Positions 1-12,772 of a stretch of 64,000 nucleotides of DNA are shown here, one piece after another; position 1 is the stretch's first letter; the number at the start of each line of letters is the position of its first letter. The notes under the pieces were generated by a model. That model was not told the origin of the DNA. It saw only the letters and a program-made list of their open reading frames with translations, and did not search any database. A program made the translations under genes and the position numbers. This stretch comes from Chamaelirium japonicum. Taxonomy: Eukaryota; Streptophyta; Magnoliopsida; Liliales; Melanthiaceae. The DNA lies in NCBI GenBank assembly GCA_947650365.1, contig OX393555.1, forward strand, positions 9,664,840-9,728,839. The letters run 5' to 3'.

Positions 1-163
1 AAATGCCACTTGGCATATGTTTTTCTCAAAAAATTTCTAATAACTGTTGGGAGGGTGAACCTAACTTGACCAAGTCTTAACTTCCATCAAAAAGTGCAAC
101 ACGGCATCCATTTAACCTATGGAGTAGGTAAGTTTCCTACTCCATGGAGTAGGCTACCCTTTC

Positions 164-353
<190 letters not shown>

Positions 354-399
354 TGGGGTATGGCTGGCAGCTCATTGCAATTTGAGCTGCCAACCACGT

Positions 400-478
400 G
401 TCTTGTTTTAAGCCATTCAACATCTTAAAAAAAAAAAAAACAAAACAAAAATTGGACAGCTGTATTAACACCCCCCCT

Positions 479-540
<62 letters not shown>

Positions 541-1096
541 GCAAGTAGTCCCCCCTTTCCTCCGGCCGATCGCAGTCTCCATCCCCGCCTCTTGATCGAT
601 CGCAGTCCCCCCTTTCCTCCGACGCAGATCGTAGCCTCTGTCTTCTTCGGCGCCGATCGCAACCCCTCCTCCCCCCCCGACCTGTGATTGCACTCTTCCC
701 CGACCTCCGGCAAGCTCAACCCTCTGTGGCAACCCCCCCTCCTCCGGCGCCATCGCAGCAGCCCCAATTCCTCCGGCGCGAACGCAACCCCCCCTCATCC
801 GGCGCCGTCGGCGTAGCTCCGATCTTCATCCCCTCTGGCGGAAGGGGGGGGGACTGCGCCGGAGGATCGGGGCTGCTACGACGGCGCCGGAGGGATCAGG
901 GCTACTGCGATGGCGCGGAGGAGGGGGGGGACTTGCGCCAGAGAAGGATGGGGTGATGCCGGACGACGGCTGCCGGAGGGGGAGGGGAAGGAAGCCGCCG
1001 GAGTGGATGGTGGGGGCTGCCGGAGGAAGAGCCGGTGTTGGAGGGGGGTGCCGGGCGGGAGGTGGAGGGTGGTCGGGGAGGGCGCTGCCGCTCGCA

Positions 1097-1170
<74 letters not shown>

Positions 1171-1240
1171 GAGAGAGAGTGAGTGAGTGAGACAGCTATA
1201 TGTGAGAGACAGCTGTGTTATGTTTTTTTTTTTTTTAAAA
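400..1240. repeat. GC-rich imperfect inverted repeat (foldback), with CT and GA tracts in opposite arms
   Basis: The left arm runs poly-A (about 427-440), a CAGCTG-containing stretch, (CT)n at 481-538, then C-rich GC sequence with repeated CTCCGGC. The right arm runs G-rich sequence with repeated GCCGGAG, (GA)n at about 1098-1170, CAGCTG near 1210-1225, then poly-T at about 1222-1236. That is the same order reverse-complemented. The fold centre is about 820-850, where GGCGCCATCGCAGCAGCCCC on the left faces a near-complement at about 866-910. This could be a foldback or MITE-like element, or a decayed inverted duplication. No coding function is supported, although several open frames cross it because it lacks stops. 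Confidence 0.6.
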
Positions 1241-1284
1241 TGGATGGTTAGATGTTGACGATCGGACGGCCTAAAGTTGACAGC

Positions 1285-2464
<1,180 letters not shown>

Positions 2465-3240
2465 TGACTTTTTTTTCCGGTATTATCATAGGGGAGGTCA
2501 CAACTGACCTCTGGGAGGTGCCACATTCTGGACTTTCCGACGCAGCATAGGAAACCACCAATAGGTGGAGAAAGACGACCGCCACCCTGCGGAAACTAAC
2601 CAAGCACCACCCTACCGGTAGAGAAAGAGATGCCACATACGACACAGTACATCAACACCAACCCCGGCGGACAATCTTGATGGCCGGCAACAACCCACAA
2701 AACACACACCACCACAGGCAGTAGATACACCACGGACCTACAAGATCCCACCATCGAGAAACTAAAAAGGAAAAAAAAATCAAAAAACCACAAACCAAAA
2801 GTCGTCGGGAACACATCGACGCCATCACCAGCAGCTCGGCTAAATTGGGGTGGGAGAAGCCCCGATCCGTCATCGATGCACCGCCACAAGCCGCCTGGGG
2901 TCGCCCCACCGTGTAGCGGAGACGATCAAAAAACCACCGTGGAGAACCACCGCCGGGATCAGATCTGTCACTCCGCCAACAACTGGCAGCAGATCCATCC
3001 CCTGACGATGAGCAGAGACCATCGAATGAGCAGAGGAGCTCCGGAGTGATGAAAACAAAACACTGACCGCCAGCAAAACCCTATACACAAGAACGGAAGA
3101 AGATCAGATCCTACCCCTCATCAAGAGCGGATCAACCTCCAGGCCTCCCCGGATCCGTCGGGGGCGTCCGGGGAGGCCAAGAGAAGCCGAACTAAACCCT
3201 AGATCGGAAGGGGGAAGGGAAGAGACGAGTCGGCGCTCTG
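2465..3240 (-). mobile_element. Possible LINE-like retroelement remnant, minus strand
   Basis: On the plus strand a short poly-T near 2470 is followed by a GGAGGTCACAACTGACCTC-type segment (about 2493-2512). Closely similar segments follow poly-T or T-rich runs at about 38840, 39505 and 39797. Read on the minus strand this looks like a shared retroelement 3' end with a poly-A tail. The rest, to about 3240, is GC-rich and resembles an untranslated leader. No protein domain is recognised. The call rests on the shared terminal segment and could be wrong for the upstream part. Confidence 0.25.
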
Positions 3241-3765
3241 AGCCCGAATAGAGGAGGGTGGAGTATAAGCTGCTTCATGCCGATTCTGTCGGGTCATTCT
3301 ACAACCACCAAGGGAGTGTTTGGTTCGTGGAATTAGCCTTGGTATCCTATTCTGGCTCCATAAAATAGGGTTAGGATGTCGGTGTTTGACTCGTGCAAGG
3401 AAAAAGGCCAGATAGGGGGGATTCTTTTCTATTTTGTAAAGGTGCTGGTTCACTGTGGGAATGAGAGGAGTGGGGAAGGGGGCAAGGGTAATTCCTATAT
3501 TGCCCATCCCTTCCCATTTTCACAGCTATGTCCGGTTTGATTAATTTCCATGGAATGAAAATGAGAATGTAACTGATCAAATAATTACTTCTTAGTAATA
3601 TTTTTGTAAAGTGGTTATATAGGAAATTATCTTTGTAAAGAGATTATGCTTACTATTATGGAGTTAAGTAATGGAGCTAATCCTGAATAATTTCATTTTT
3701 GTTTCCTATGATCTTATCTTTATAGAGAGGTTATGCAAGCTTACCATGGAGTTAAATTATGGTGC

Positions 3766-3897
<132 letters not shown>

Positions 3898-4447
3898 GTT
3901 ACTCTCTCATGAAGCTATATAATGGAAGTAATCTTCTCATGCAGTTAAATAATGGAACTAATCGCAGGTGATCAGAGCCTTAGATCGTGGTTGAAAATTG
4001 CAGGTGACAAATCCTTAAATTCAGCTAAAAGTCACAGGTGACCGCAGCCATAGATCCTAGCTAGAGAAAATGATCGGAGCCCTGGATCATGGTTAGAGCA
4101 GGTAACCGAGCCCTAGATCCACGGAAGGAAATCATTGGCCAAAGTCACAAGTGGCGGAGCAGGTGGCAACAACGATGATCTAAGTGTGGGGTGAGCGTCG
4201 AGTAATATGAGAAGAGAAGAGAGACCCAAGCCTTTAGACACCCATTAGTTGTAATAATGAAACTAGGGAAGGGTAAGACCTACCCAAATTTAACGCCACA
4301 TCATATTCCAGGGAATAGAGATCGATTCCCCCCAAACTTGGGTGGCATCCTATCCCCCCTCCTCAAACCCCCAAAAATAGAATTGCATTTCCTCCGGTGT
4401 TCTACCCCACCCCCCATCGAGATAGATTGCATTCCTTTTGGTACACC

Positions 4448-4448
<1 letters not shown>

Positions 4449-4485
<37 letters not shown>
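4449..4485. repeat. Poly-C homopolymer, 37 bp
   Basis: An uninterrupted C run. Its length is likely unreliable because homopolymers of this size are hard to sequence and assemble. Confidence 0.95.
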
Positions 4486-4487
<2 letters not shown>

Positions 4488-4568
4488 TCACAAACTGAAC
4501 ACCGAAAATTGCCAGCATCCAATTCTGATTCCCCGATATAGAGGCCAATTCCGCAAACCAGACGCCCC

Positions 4569-7290
4569 TCAAGAGAAATGAACTCAATGAGTAATCACTC
4601 CTACTGAACGACGATGAAACTTTGCGGCGCGATCTTCGAGGCACTTCGACAGTGGGTCCCCCGCAATCTAATCCGTCGCTTGCCATCCCATTGATCTTTG
4701 CCTATAGTCGATCGCCTTCGGATTATATTGCTCGATCCTGCACACGATCACAGCTGGTCCCAGTCTCGCTATCAGTCATCTGTTTGCATCATACTTGAAT
4801 GCCATAGAACGTACAACCCATGTTGGGATTGGTATGTTTAGCATATATTTCATAAACTCACAAACCCCTGCACATGAGATGTATTAATCCACTAGTCCAT
4901 TTTGGTGTGATTTAAGTACCTCTGGTATGTGGGGGTAAATCCACAAGCGGGAGATATGAGTTCACCATACATACCTAAGTATGTTTGCACTCAATGACTG
5001 AACTAGGCATCCATATTATAAAGTTTGTAACACCCTAACCTACTTGACAAAGATAGTTGGTATATCTTAACTACTGAATTGATGATTCAAAGTCAGGAGT
5101 GCTAGTGCACCTGATATGCACTGAACAACATCAAGATAGGATACCTTAGTCTTAAATATGGCACATAAACCAATGGTACCACTACTACTAGTTGTCTAAC
5201 CTTAAATCCTAGGGTGTGTTGTGAACCCTAGGTTTTATATTTATCACTTTAACCTACCGATCAAGGAGATCTATCACAGGTCAATACCCGGGTAGATTGA
5301 TGTGGTTTGCATTGGACACTGAGAAAAATAGGCATTCTGTAGGAATTTATGATTCCCCCAGGGGAAGCTAGGGTCTCCTTGAGTGACTCTCATGAAAGGT
5401 TGATCACTTAGTCTTAGCTTTGAAAAATCATTATAAGGATGGTGATCATGAAGTAATGAAAAGTCAAGATTCAAGTGGGTGAGCTATATATGAAAATGAT
5501 AGTTAGAATGATACCATATAGAATTTATGGACACCATGGTAATGAAGGGTCAATTGCAACATAGTAAAATAAGGGCACTCTCGTAATTTTTTAGTAACCT
5601 CGGAGTGTAATGATCGATTAGTAGTGGTTGTAGCCATAGTTAACTAGTAATAGTTTAACCATGTATCCAATTGGAGCCGAGGTTATTGGGGTGTCCAGAA
5701 TATTCCAACTCTTATCCACTTCTAACGGTCGAGCTAACACTAATTCTAGTATAACTAGGGTTGTTAGTAGTAGGCATAGTAACAAATTCATCATTTGTGA
5801 ATAATTCGACAAGGGGGAAAAATTTGGAGTTCATAAAAAATACGAAAAAGTTCCGAATGAGTTCGGCTAATGTTGGGAAACATAAATCATAAAAAATCTT
5901 ATACTAGACTAGTTATTTTGCATAAATGGATATCAAACATATATTTGAAAAAAAATTGAAATAAATATCATATAAAAACAATCAAATTCATGAATTATTC
6001 ACATAATTAATGAATAATTCGTGAAGAATTCAGGGATTCTTCAGCAAGCCTTAGGGTATCGAATATTTTGAAGAACAATTTGCTTGCAAATAAGTTTGTG
6101 AATTATTCACGAATTTTTTAAAATTCAGAGAACATTGTTACTATGACTAGTGGGTGATCCCATGGTGACTAGCACACCCTGCATAGGTGAATTGGGAGTC
6201 TCTACAATTTAGGTTTCACATTCTAAATGCTGTCTAGTGAGGAAACCTAGTTGGACTATGTTTCACTAGGTGGGACCTTTGTGGACGCTAGCTTTTAGGA
6301 TGCGTATGAAACTTTTTTAAGTGATTAGAGTTGATCATGACTGAAATTTAGCACTTGTTTGATAACCTTAGTCCGAAAATTCGCACGGGTGGCTGTTTCT
6401 TTGAAACATGCATCGCTGTAGTAGATTTCACAGAAAAGTGCATCCACCTCGGGCTAAGATAGTTTTTTCTACGATTTTAATGAAAGTGGGTCGGAATAAA
6501 ACCGTTTCAGTGTTATCAAACATACAGAATCTGATAAAAATGTTGGAACACGGATCCACGGATCCCATTTCAGCATTATCAACAAGGGCTTGATGGTTTA
6601 GGATATACTAAAACATGATCAAGTTAACTAAGTTGACTTTTCTAGTTTCTAGGGTTTGTCATAAGTCTCATAGTGGATTAGGTTGATACTTCTAAAATTT
6701 AGGGAATGTAATAGGGATCATAATGTTGACCAAATTCACTTTCCTATAGTATAGGATGAGTCATTAGTATCCACATAAGTCAAGGACTTATAATTATCTA
6801 TAATTCATTAATCCTGTTAGACTAAATAGATGATCTATATTTTTAGAAAATTATCCTAGCTGTCCACAATGGATAATGATTAATTGATTAATTATACTAG
6901 CTTTAATTGTTTCCTAATTAGATAAGAAGAAGCCATTACTATAAGTTAGGAGAAGGTCATGTGGTCACACTAATACTCTAGCATATATGAGATACCTTTC
7001 TTATGGGCTTTCCCACTTGTGTGGGACTCCTCCCTCTCATATGTGCCACCCCCTTTGCTGGTATCGCCCTATAAGTGGCGCATATCCTTTCCTAGAAAGA
7101 AAAGGAAGGCTGACCAAATGGGGAGAGGGGTTTCCTTAGTGGTAAAGGGCTCCACTTATGGAAACCTCTTTCTATAAGTTTCCGGCCACCTCCCCCTTTC
7201 TCTTGAACTCAACCCCCGCGGATTCCAAATAAATGAAAATAAAGGAGGGCAGCTGTGTATGCTCAAATGGACAGATAAAGAGATGTCGGC
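4569..7290. other. Intergenic, unassigned, AT-rich
   Basis: I recognise no gene or bounded element. A perfect 10-bp-arm hairpin is present at about 5992-6020 (GAATTATTCA, then ATAATTAA, then TGAATAATTC), in a stretch where variants of GAATTATTCAC recur. Short open frames here have no recognisable similarity. Confidence 0.6.
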
Positions 7291-7291
7291 A

Positions 7292-7388
<97 letters not shown>
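7291..7388. repeat. (GA)n microsatellite
   Basis: About 98 bp of GA dinucleotides with two GG interruptions. Confidence 0.97.
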
Positions 7389-8918
7389 GCTTCATCTTCA
7401 CTCAAGGGTCTTCCTCCTAGATCTTATTTAGAGTCTTTTGAAGAGCATTGAAGAAGAAGATGATTCCCACAAATCCATCAAGCCGACCAAAGTCGTGGAA
7501 TAGGAGTTGGTTTGTGAGGGAATAGAGGTTTCTACCAGATGATCTTCATCTTCTTAGACTTTATTCTTCTTCATGGGTGTCCATAAATTCTATGAGGTAA
7601 TTGTTTGATTAATCATAGTTGTATTGCATGAGATTTATTGTTTAATGCATAATGATTTTCATATTACATAAGATCAAGCCATGGCCACGATCCGTTGCTG
7701 TTCCGAATGCTTCCACTGTGCACCAGTACCGTCAATCCCATCACCTGTGAAAGTCTCTCCTCAATATAGGGGACATAGAGACCAACGGTGGTAGACCGGT
7801 GAACTATGGGATACACACTCTAATTTCTAATACCATTGATCTCTCTTCCAAAGCTAGATATCATGAAAGAAGATCGGACAAGGATACTACTAGAGAAGTT
7901 GGCGGAAGATCCTTTTGTTTAGTTGCAGTGTTTTTCTGTTCAAACACCAAACCGCCTATGCTAACTTCTGAGTCGAACACTAGTATCTTATAAGAATTAA
8001 GAGACGATGTCCACTCGACTTGCAAGGTATCGCACTCAATCACAAATGAATGTTGGATGCTATGGGCTCAAACATATAAGATCCTAATGATACACGATGA
8101 TTAAGTAAAGCACGTACATATCAAATTTTTTATGAGAAAACCCTTCTCAATTAAAACCTTGTTAGCTTGGATGTATGGTGAGAGCAATCCACTATACGTA
8201 CAAAGGTCAATTACAAAAACGGATACAAGAACTCACGGGCCCTCCTAGTAGTTTGCTTTCACACCTTGTCCAGTTCAGTCTTGCTCCTAAGATCTTCACA
8301 AGCTTCCTGCTTGGCTACATTTCTCTTGATCACAAAACGAACGACTTTGGATGCTCACCCGTGATGCGCAGACTCCCTCTTCACAAGTGGAGACACCTAC
8401 ACAAATGCTAATCTTCGCAAAGACTAAAATGCACCAAAGATTGAATCTCACCCCACTATGTAAGTGAGTACTTCACCAGTTTACCCAACACTGTGGACGT
8501 CAAAGGAATTGGATCGGTTCCCCCAAAAACCTACTAAAAGGAATTACCCGCTTATGGATCGATTCACTTGAACCCACCAAGGTACTCGTTCGTTTCGCAT
8601 GAATGATTCTTTACTTACCACAACGAAACCCACCAATGAGATTTAAAAGAGTGATAGCAAAAACAACCAAACAAAAAAGAAAGGAAATGTCTTTTACCTA
8701 CTCAAAGATCTGGAAGAACACAAGGCTTGTTTTCACGAAAAATCCTCAAGGCGTCAGAAAAATTCAAAGCGTAGAGTCCTCGAAGAAATTCTAATATCAA
8801 GAAAGGGATCAAGCCTCTGGATCATAAACGGGAAGATCATTGAGAGAAAATCGAAGAACAAGCAAAACCCTCTCAGGATCTACAAACCCAAGCTCTCCAA
8901 AATCCCAAATTTGATTTC

Positions 8919-8981
<63 letters not shown>

Positions 8982-9006
8982 GCTTAACAAGAACCCCAAA
9001 GGTGTC
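7389..9006 (-). other. LTR-like flank (part 1), interrupted at 9006; includes a GA tract at 8922-8978
   Basis: This sequence continues after the element inserted at 9007-11852, because the GTGTC target duplication rejoins 9006 to 11858. Read on the minus strand, the rejoined sequence has a TATAAATA box (plus-strand TATTTATA at about 11859-11866), then about 80 bp later a CT tract (8978 down to 8922), then a leader-like stretch. That arrangement suggests the U3-R-U5 of an LTR, but I found no LTR ends and no partner copy. The call is inference. Confidence 0.25.
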
Positions 9007-9185
9007 TGTTACAAAAAGAGAGGGAAAGAGAATAGGTTTGGGGAGAAAAACTCCTTGTATTATCTCATTAATCTCATTGTTGTTACATATAAGACTACCT
9101 CTCTTTATATAGAGAGAGAATGCACACCATTACATTACCACAAGCGAGGTGAGACTAATAGAATACTAACACACTACATCTAATA
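9007..9185 (-). repeat. 3' LTR (minus-strand element)
   Basis: Direct repeat of 11676-11852. Shared landmarks are GAATAGGTTTGGGGAG, CTCCTTGTATTATCTCAT and ACACACTACATCTAATA. Confidence 0.92.
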
Positions 9186-9621
9186 CCCCCCGTCAAAGTG
9201 ATGTAAGGTATAAACCGACATCAGTTTGCTTAATAAAAGGAAGGAGAAAGAAAAAAAAACATTAAATAACCATTTTTTTATGCTGTAAATAAAGATAGTG
9301 TCAGGGCGACCTGCAAGCAAGTCATCCTGAAAACCCAATTAACCTGCAAGCAGGACAACCGGAGGAACCCGGCCAATCTGTAAGCAGGTCTCACTAAAGA
9401 TTGGAGCGGAGGAAGCCGACGGTGATGGAAGCCGACAATAAAGGAGGCCGAAAGGAGAGAGATCGGCTAAGAAAATGTGTGAATGTGTGAGACCTCATAG
9501 GAGACAAGCACCCGGCCGAAGCAAGTACTTGACACCTTTTAGAAGATCTCAATCATCACAGACAAAGAAGAAGGAGAGAATGAAGAGTCGTAGCTCTGAT
9601 AGGGTCACATGACCAAGGAAA

Positions 9622-10125
9622 GGAAGAGGATCCAAAAGCCGACGCAAGAATGACCGGAACGAGAGAGGATCCAAAAACCGGCACAAGACAAGTGTGACCG
9701 GAACGAGAGAGGATCCAAAAGCCGACACAAGACAAGTGTGACAGGAACTAGAGAGGATCCAAAAGTCGGCACAAAACAAGTGTGACCGGAACTAGAGAGG
9801 ATCCAAAAGCTATCACAAGATAAGTGTGACCGGAACGAGAGATGATCCAAAAGCCGGCACAAGACAAGTGTGACCGAAACTAGAGAGGATCCAAAAGCCA
9901 GCACAGGACAAGTATGACCGGAACGAGAGAGGATCCAAAAGCCGGTACAAGACAAGTGTGACTGGAACTAAAGAGGATCCAAAAGCTGGCACAAGACAAG
10001 TGTGACTAGAACGAGAGAGGATCCAAAAGCCGGTACAAGACAAGTGTGACCGGAACTAGAGAGGATCCAAAAGCCGGCACAAGACAAGTGTGACCGGAAC
10101 GAGAGAGGATCTAAGGGTCAGCACA
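9622..10125. repeat. 44-bp minisatellite, about 11-12 copies
   Basis: The unit contains GTGTGACCGG, AACGAGAGAGGATCC and AAAAGCCGGCACAAGAC. AGTGTG recurs exactly 44 bp apart (for example 9691 and 9735). Because 44 is not a multiple of 3, the minus-strand open frames through the array cycle through three different peptide repeats. They show no family signature and are not called as genes. Confidence 0.92.
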
Positions 10126-11363
10126 AATGTGACCAGAGAGAGAAAGGATCCAAGGTTGCAAGGCAGATCGGTAGGGCGCAGAGCACAAAAGTACCAAGGA
10201 AGCGCAAGGGCACAGAGCGTGAGGCGGGAGGGCAAGCGAATCGACAAAGCGCAAGAGTATAGGGTGCAAGGCTGACTGACAAAGTGCAAGGCGCAGCGGA
10301 CAGCGGGCGCTGGATGTCAAAGCGGCCGGATCAAACAGCTTAGGGCTCCGGCAGCCAGCAAGACAGAATCGGGCGCATAGAAGGGCCGGATTCGGGCGGC
10401 GCAAAGGTCATGGTGAAAGAGGGTCGGATCGGGTGCAAGGGGTGCAAGGGCCGTGCTGGGTCGGATCGAGTGTAGGGCATAGCGCAGAGTCATAAAGCAC
10501 AGCCATCCGATGCAAATCGGATGGCTGTGATTAGCTATATAGAGAGAAGGGAATAAAAGAGAGAAAAAGAGGGATGGCTGTGATCAGTTTAGATGTTCGG
10601 ATGAGAGAGAGAGAGGAGATAAGGAAAGAGAGACAAATCGAGAGAGAGAGACAAGAGATCTGGAGACGGGAGAGAAGATCAGAGCGCGCAGCGTGTGCGA
10701 GCGGCAGATCCGAAGACGGAAGAGAAGATCGGAGGTCGGCCGGGCACGGCGGGCGCGACGGGACGGCGGGCGCAGGGAACGGCGGGCGGCGGGCGTGAGC
10801 TCGAGGTCGGCGGTAGCGGGGCGCAAGGAGGAGGCCGGTGCAGAGAACAACAGCAAGTTCCGGTCACAATTCCAGAGAGGTTGCACACCGGTGGGCTGCG
10901 ACGCTAGAAAGGAGGCCGATGTCGGTTGTGCGAGCCGCAAATCCGATGTGGAGGTTTCACATTGGTGGGATGTAGAGGAGGCCGGTGGGGTTAGATACAT
11001 CTCGCGGCTAAGATCTGAACTGCGCAAGGCCGGAGCAGCAACGGGAAGAGAGGCGGTCGGGCCGAACGCGCGCAGGTGGAGCGAAGCCGGTGGCGTCGAG
11101 GCACGGATCTGGCGGAGGAGATCTGAACTCCTTGCCAAAGGAGGGGGGAGCCAGCGGTGTCTCATGCAGGGGAGGCCGGAGGGCTCGCGCGCAGGAGGCG
11201 TCAGGTCAGAAATCAAGAGGAGTCCGGCGAGATTGCAACTTGCAAGCCGACAGGCTTCGACGTGAGCGCTTCGATGAGATCGATGACCACGCGAGAGCGC
11301 ACAAGGCGGCACAGGCTGCAGGTGAGGAGGCAGCCCGACGCGGTCGGCGGGCTGTACAAGAGA

Positions 11364-11385
11364 GGGGGGGGGGGGGGGGGGGGGG
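11364..11385. repeat. Poly-G homopolymer, 22 bp
   Basis: A pure G run inside the non-coding LTR element; a possible G-quadruplex former. Confidence 0.9.
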
Positions 11386-11663
11386 CGGTGCAGGAGGAGG
11401 CTGGCGTGGCTAGTGACAAGACAGATCTGGCTGTTCTGCGAGGAAGGAGGTGAGGCTCCCGGAGGGCAACAAGGGAGGCCGGAGCAGCAAACAACAGGGC
11501 TAATCTCTGAGATCGCACATGATCGATCGCAGAAGGTGGTGCCGCACAGGAACGATCACCAAGAAAGGGGAAAAAATAAATTTACAATGCCCGGCTCCCC
11601 GATGTCGCCGGCGGTGATCGAGGAGGCCGAGGCCAGAGATGGGATCTCCAAAACCCTAGACCG

Positions 11664-11675
11664 GCTCTGATACCA
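11664..11675 (-). promoter_or_regulatory. Primer binding site, tRNA-iMet type
   Basis: The reverse complement is TGGTATCAGAGC, an exact match to the classical plant initiator-Met tRNA primer site. It directly abuts the 5' LTR. Confidence 0.93.
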
Positions 11676-11852
11676 TGTTACGAAGAGAGAGAGAGAGAGA
11701 GAATAGGTTTGGGGAGAAAAACTCCTTGTATTATCTCATCAATCTCATTGTTGTTACATAAGACTACCTCTTTCTATATAGAGAGAGAACACATCATTAT
11801 ATTACGACAAGCGAGGTGGGACTAATAGAATACTAACACACTACATCTAATA
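11676..11852 (-). repeat. 5' LTR (minus-strand element)
   Basis: Pairs with 9007-9185. It begins TGTTAC on the plus strand, so the LTR ends GTAACA on the minus strand. The GTGTC target duplication follows. Confidence 0.92.
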
Positions 11853-12306
11853 GTGTCTATTTATACCCTAGGTCAATTTCTCCAAATAACATTCATCGGA
11901 TGGAGATCTAATGGCTTAAATTGGTTGACTTATACTCTTAGGCCTAGACCTATGCTGTTCAAATAGTTGTTCGGACGACTTACTCTTATATGCCCGAACG
12001 ACAGTTTGGATGCCTGACACAGATGAGAATTGAGCTGGCCAATGAGGTCCAAACACTTGCTCCGACCCCATGCACGAAATCAGCTTACATGTCCGAACAA
12101 ACAAGAGGAGTTCGAACCTGGACTAAACCTCCCTTGGTTTGTTGGTTTAGACCATCGTTACAACCCATTCGAACGGTATAAGTGCATATTCAACACCAAG
12201 AAATTTTCTAAGCATCGAGTCACGTAAGCCCTAGTCGCGACATGTGTATTGTATGCATTGACACTGGGCCTTCTTATTGGACTCATGGCACGAGCAAAAG
12301 TGCACA
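11853..12306 (-). other. LTR-like flank (part 2) with TATAAATA box
   Basis: Continuation of the sequence interrupted at 9006. The plus-strand TATTTATA at about 11859-11866 is a TATAAATA box on the minus strand. Several CCGAAC/GTTCGG motifs occur at 11970-12170. No gene is seen. Confidence 0.25.
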
Positions 12307-12314
12307 ATGGTACA

Positions 12315-12764
12315 TAGGAGTGGCAATGGGTCATGTCGGGTTGGGTTCGTGTCGTGTCTAGTTTCGAGTCGTGTCCAAAACCCCTAGATCCATACCCGAC
12401 CCGTTTAACTAATCGTGTCTAGATCCTAAACCCGTACCCGACTCGTTTATAAACGGGTAGACCCGATAAGACCCGTTTACCAAACAGGTTTATTTAGTTG
12501 ACCTGATCCGACCTAACCCGATAGACCCGCTGATACTATATATTATAGTATCGGATTGCGGGTAAACCCGACACGACACGACCCGTTGAATATTAAACGG
12601 ATCTTCCTGGGTCTGCCGTGTCCAGACCCTAAACCCGGACCCGACCCATTTATTAAACGGGTCTATTGTGTCGACCCGTTTATAACCCAACCCGTTTAGC
12701 CCTGGCCCAGACCCGCTAACTTTGTGTCGGGTATGCCGTGTCGGGTCCAAAATTGCCAGCCCTA
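12315..12764. mobile_element. hAT-type MITE, 450 bp, perfect 8-bp target duplication
   Basis: Flanked by ATGGTACA on both sides (12307-12314 and 12765-12772). The left end is TAGGAGTGGCAAT and the reverse complement of the right end is TAGGGCTGGCAAT. An 8-bp duplication with TAGGG-TGGCAA-type ends is characteristic of the hAT superfamily. The interior is dense in CGACCCGTTT and AAACGGGT, giving foldback potential. No transposase is present. Confidence 0.92.
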
Positions 12765-12772
12765 ATGGTACA

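Larger units (their letters stand above)
9007..11852 (-). mobile_element. Complete non-autonomous LTR retrotransposon, no coding capacity
   Basis: Near-identical direct repeats at 9007-9185 and 11676-11852 (179 and 177 bp) bound the element. It is flanked by a perfect 5-bp target duplication, GTGTC (9002-9006 and 11853-11857). On the minus strand the 5' LTR is followed immediately by a perfect 12-nt TGGTATCAGAGC primer site (plus 11664-11675). The 3' LTR is preceded by a G-rich polypurine tract (plus CCCCCC, 9186-9191). The 2.49-kb interior contains a 44-bp minisatellite and GC-rich sequence but no recognisable gag, protease, integrase or reverse transcriptase. It must therefore have been mobilised in trans. 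It is larger than typical TRIMs and smaller than typical LARDs. Outer LTR ends read TATTAG rather than TGTTAG, a probable mutation. Confidence 0.93.

Noticed and set aside
9605-10043. Minus-strand frames with repeated FWILSRSGHTC-like peptides
   Set aside because: Produced by a 44-bp minisatellite inside a non-coding LTR element; repeat length is not a multiple of three.
9622-10125. CRISPR-like array
   Set aside because: Units are contiguous with no spacers, in a plant genome; it is a minisatellite.
10584-11312. 242-codon minus-strand open frame
   Set aside because: GC-rich, Ala/Arg/Ser/Pro-rich, inside the non-coding LTR element, with overlapping frames of similar quality on the other strand and no domain.
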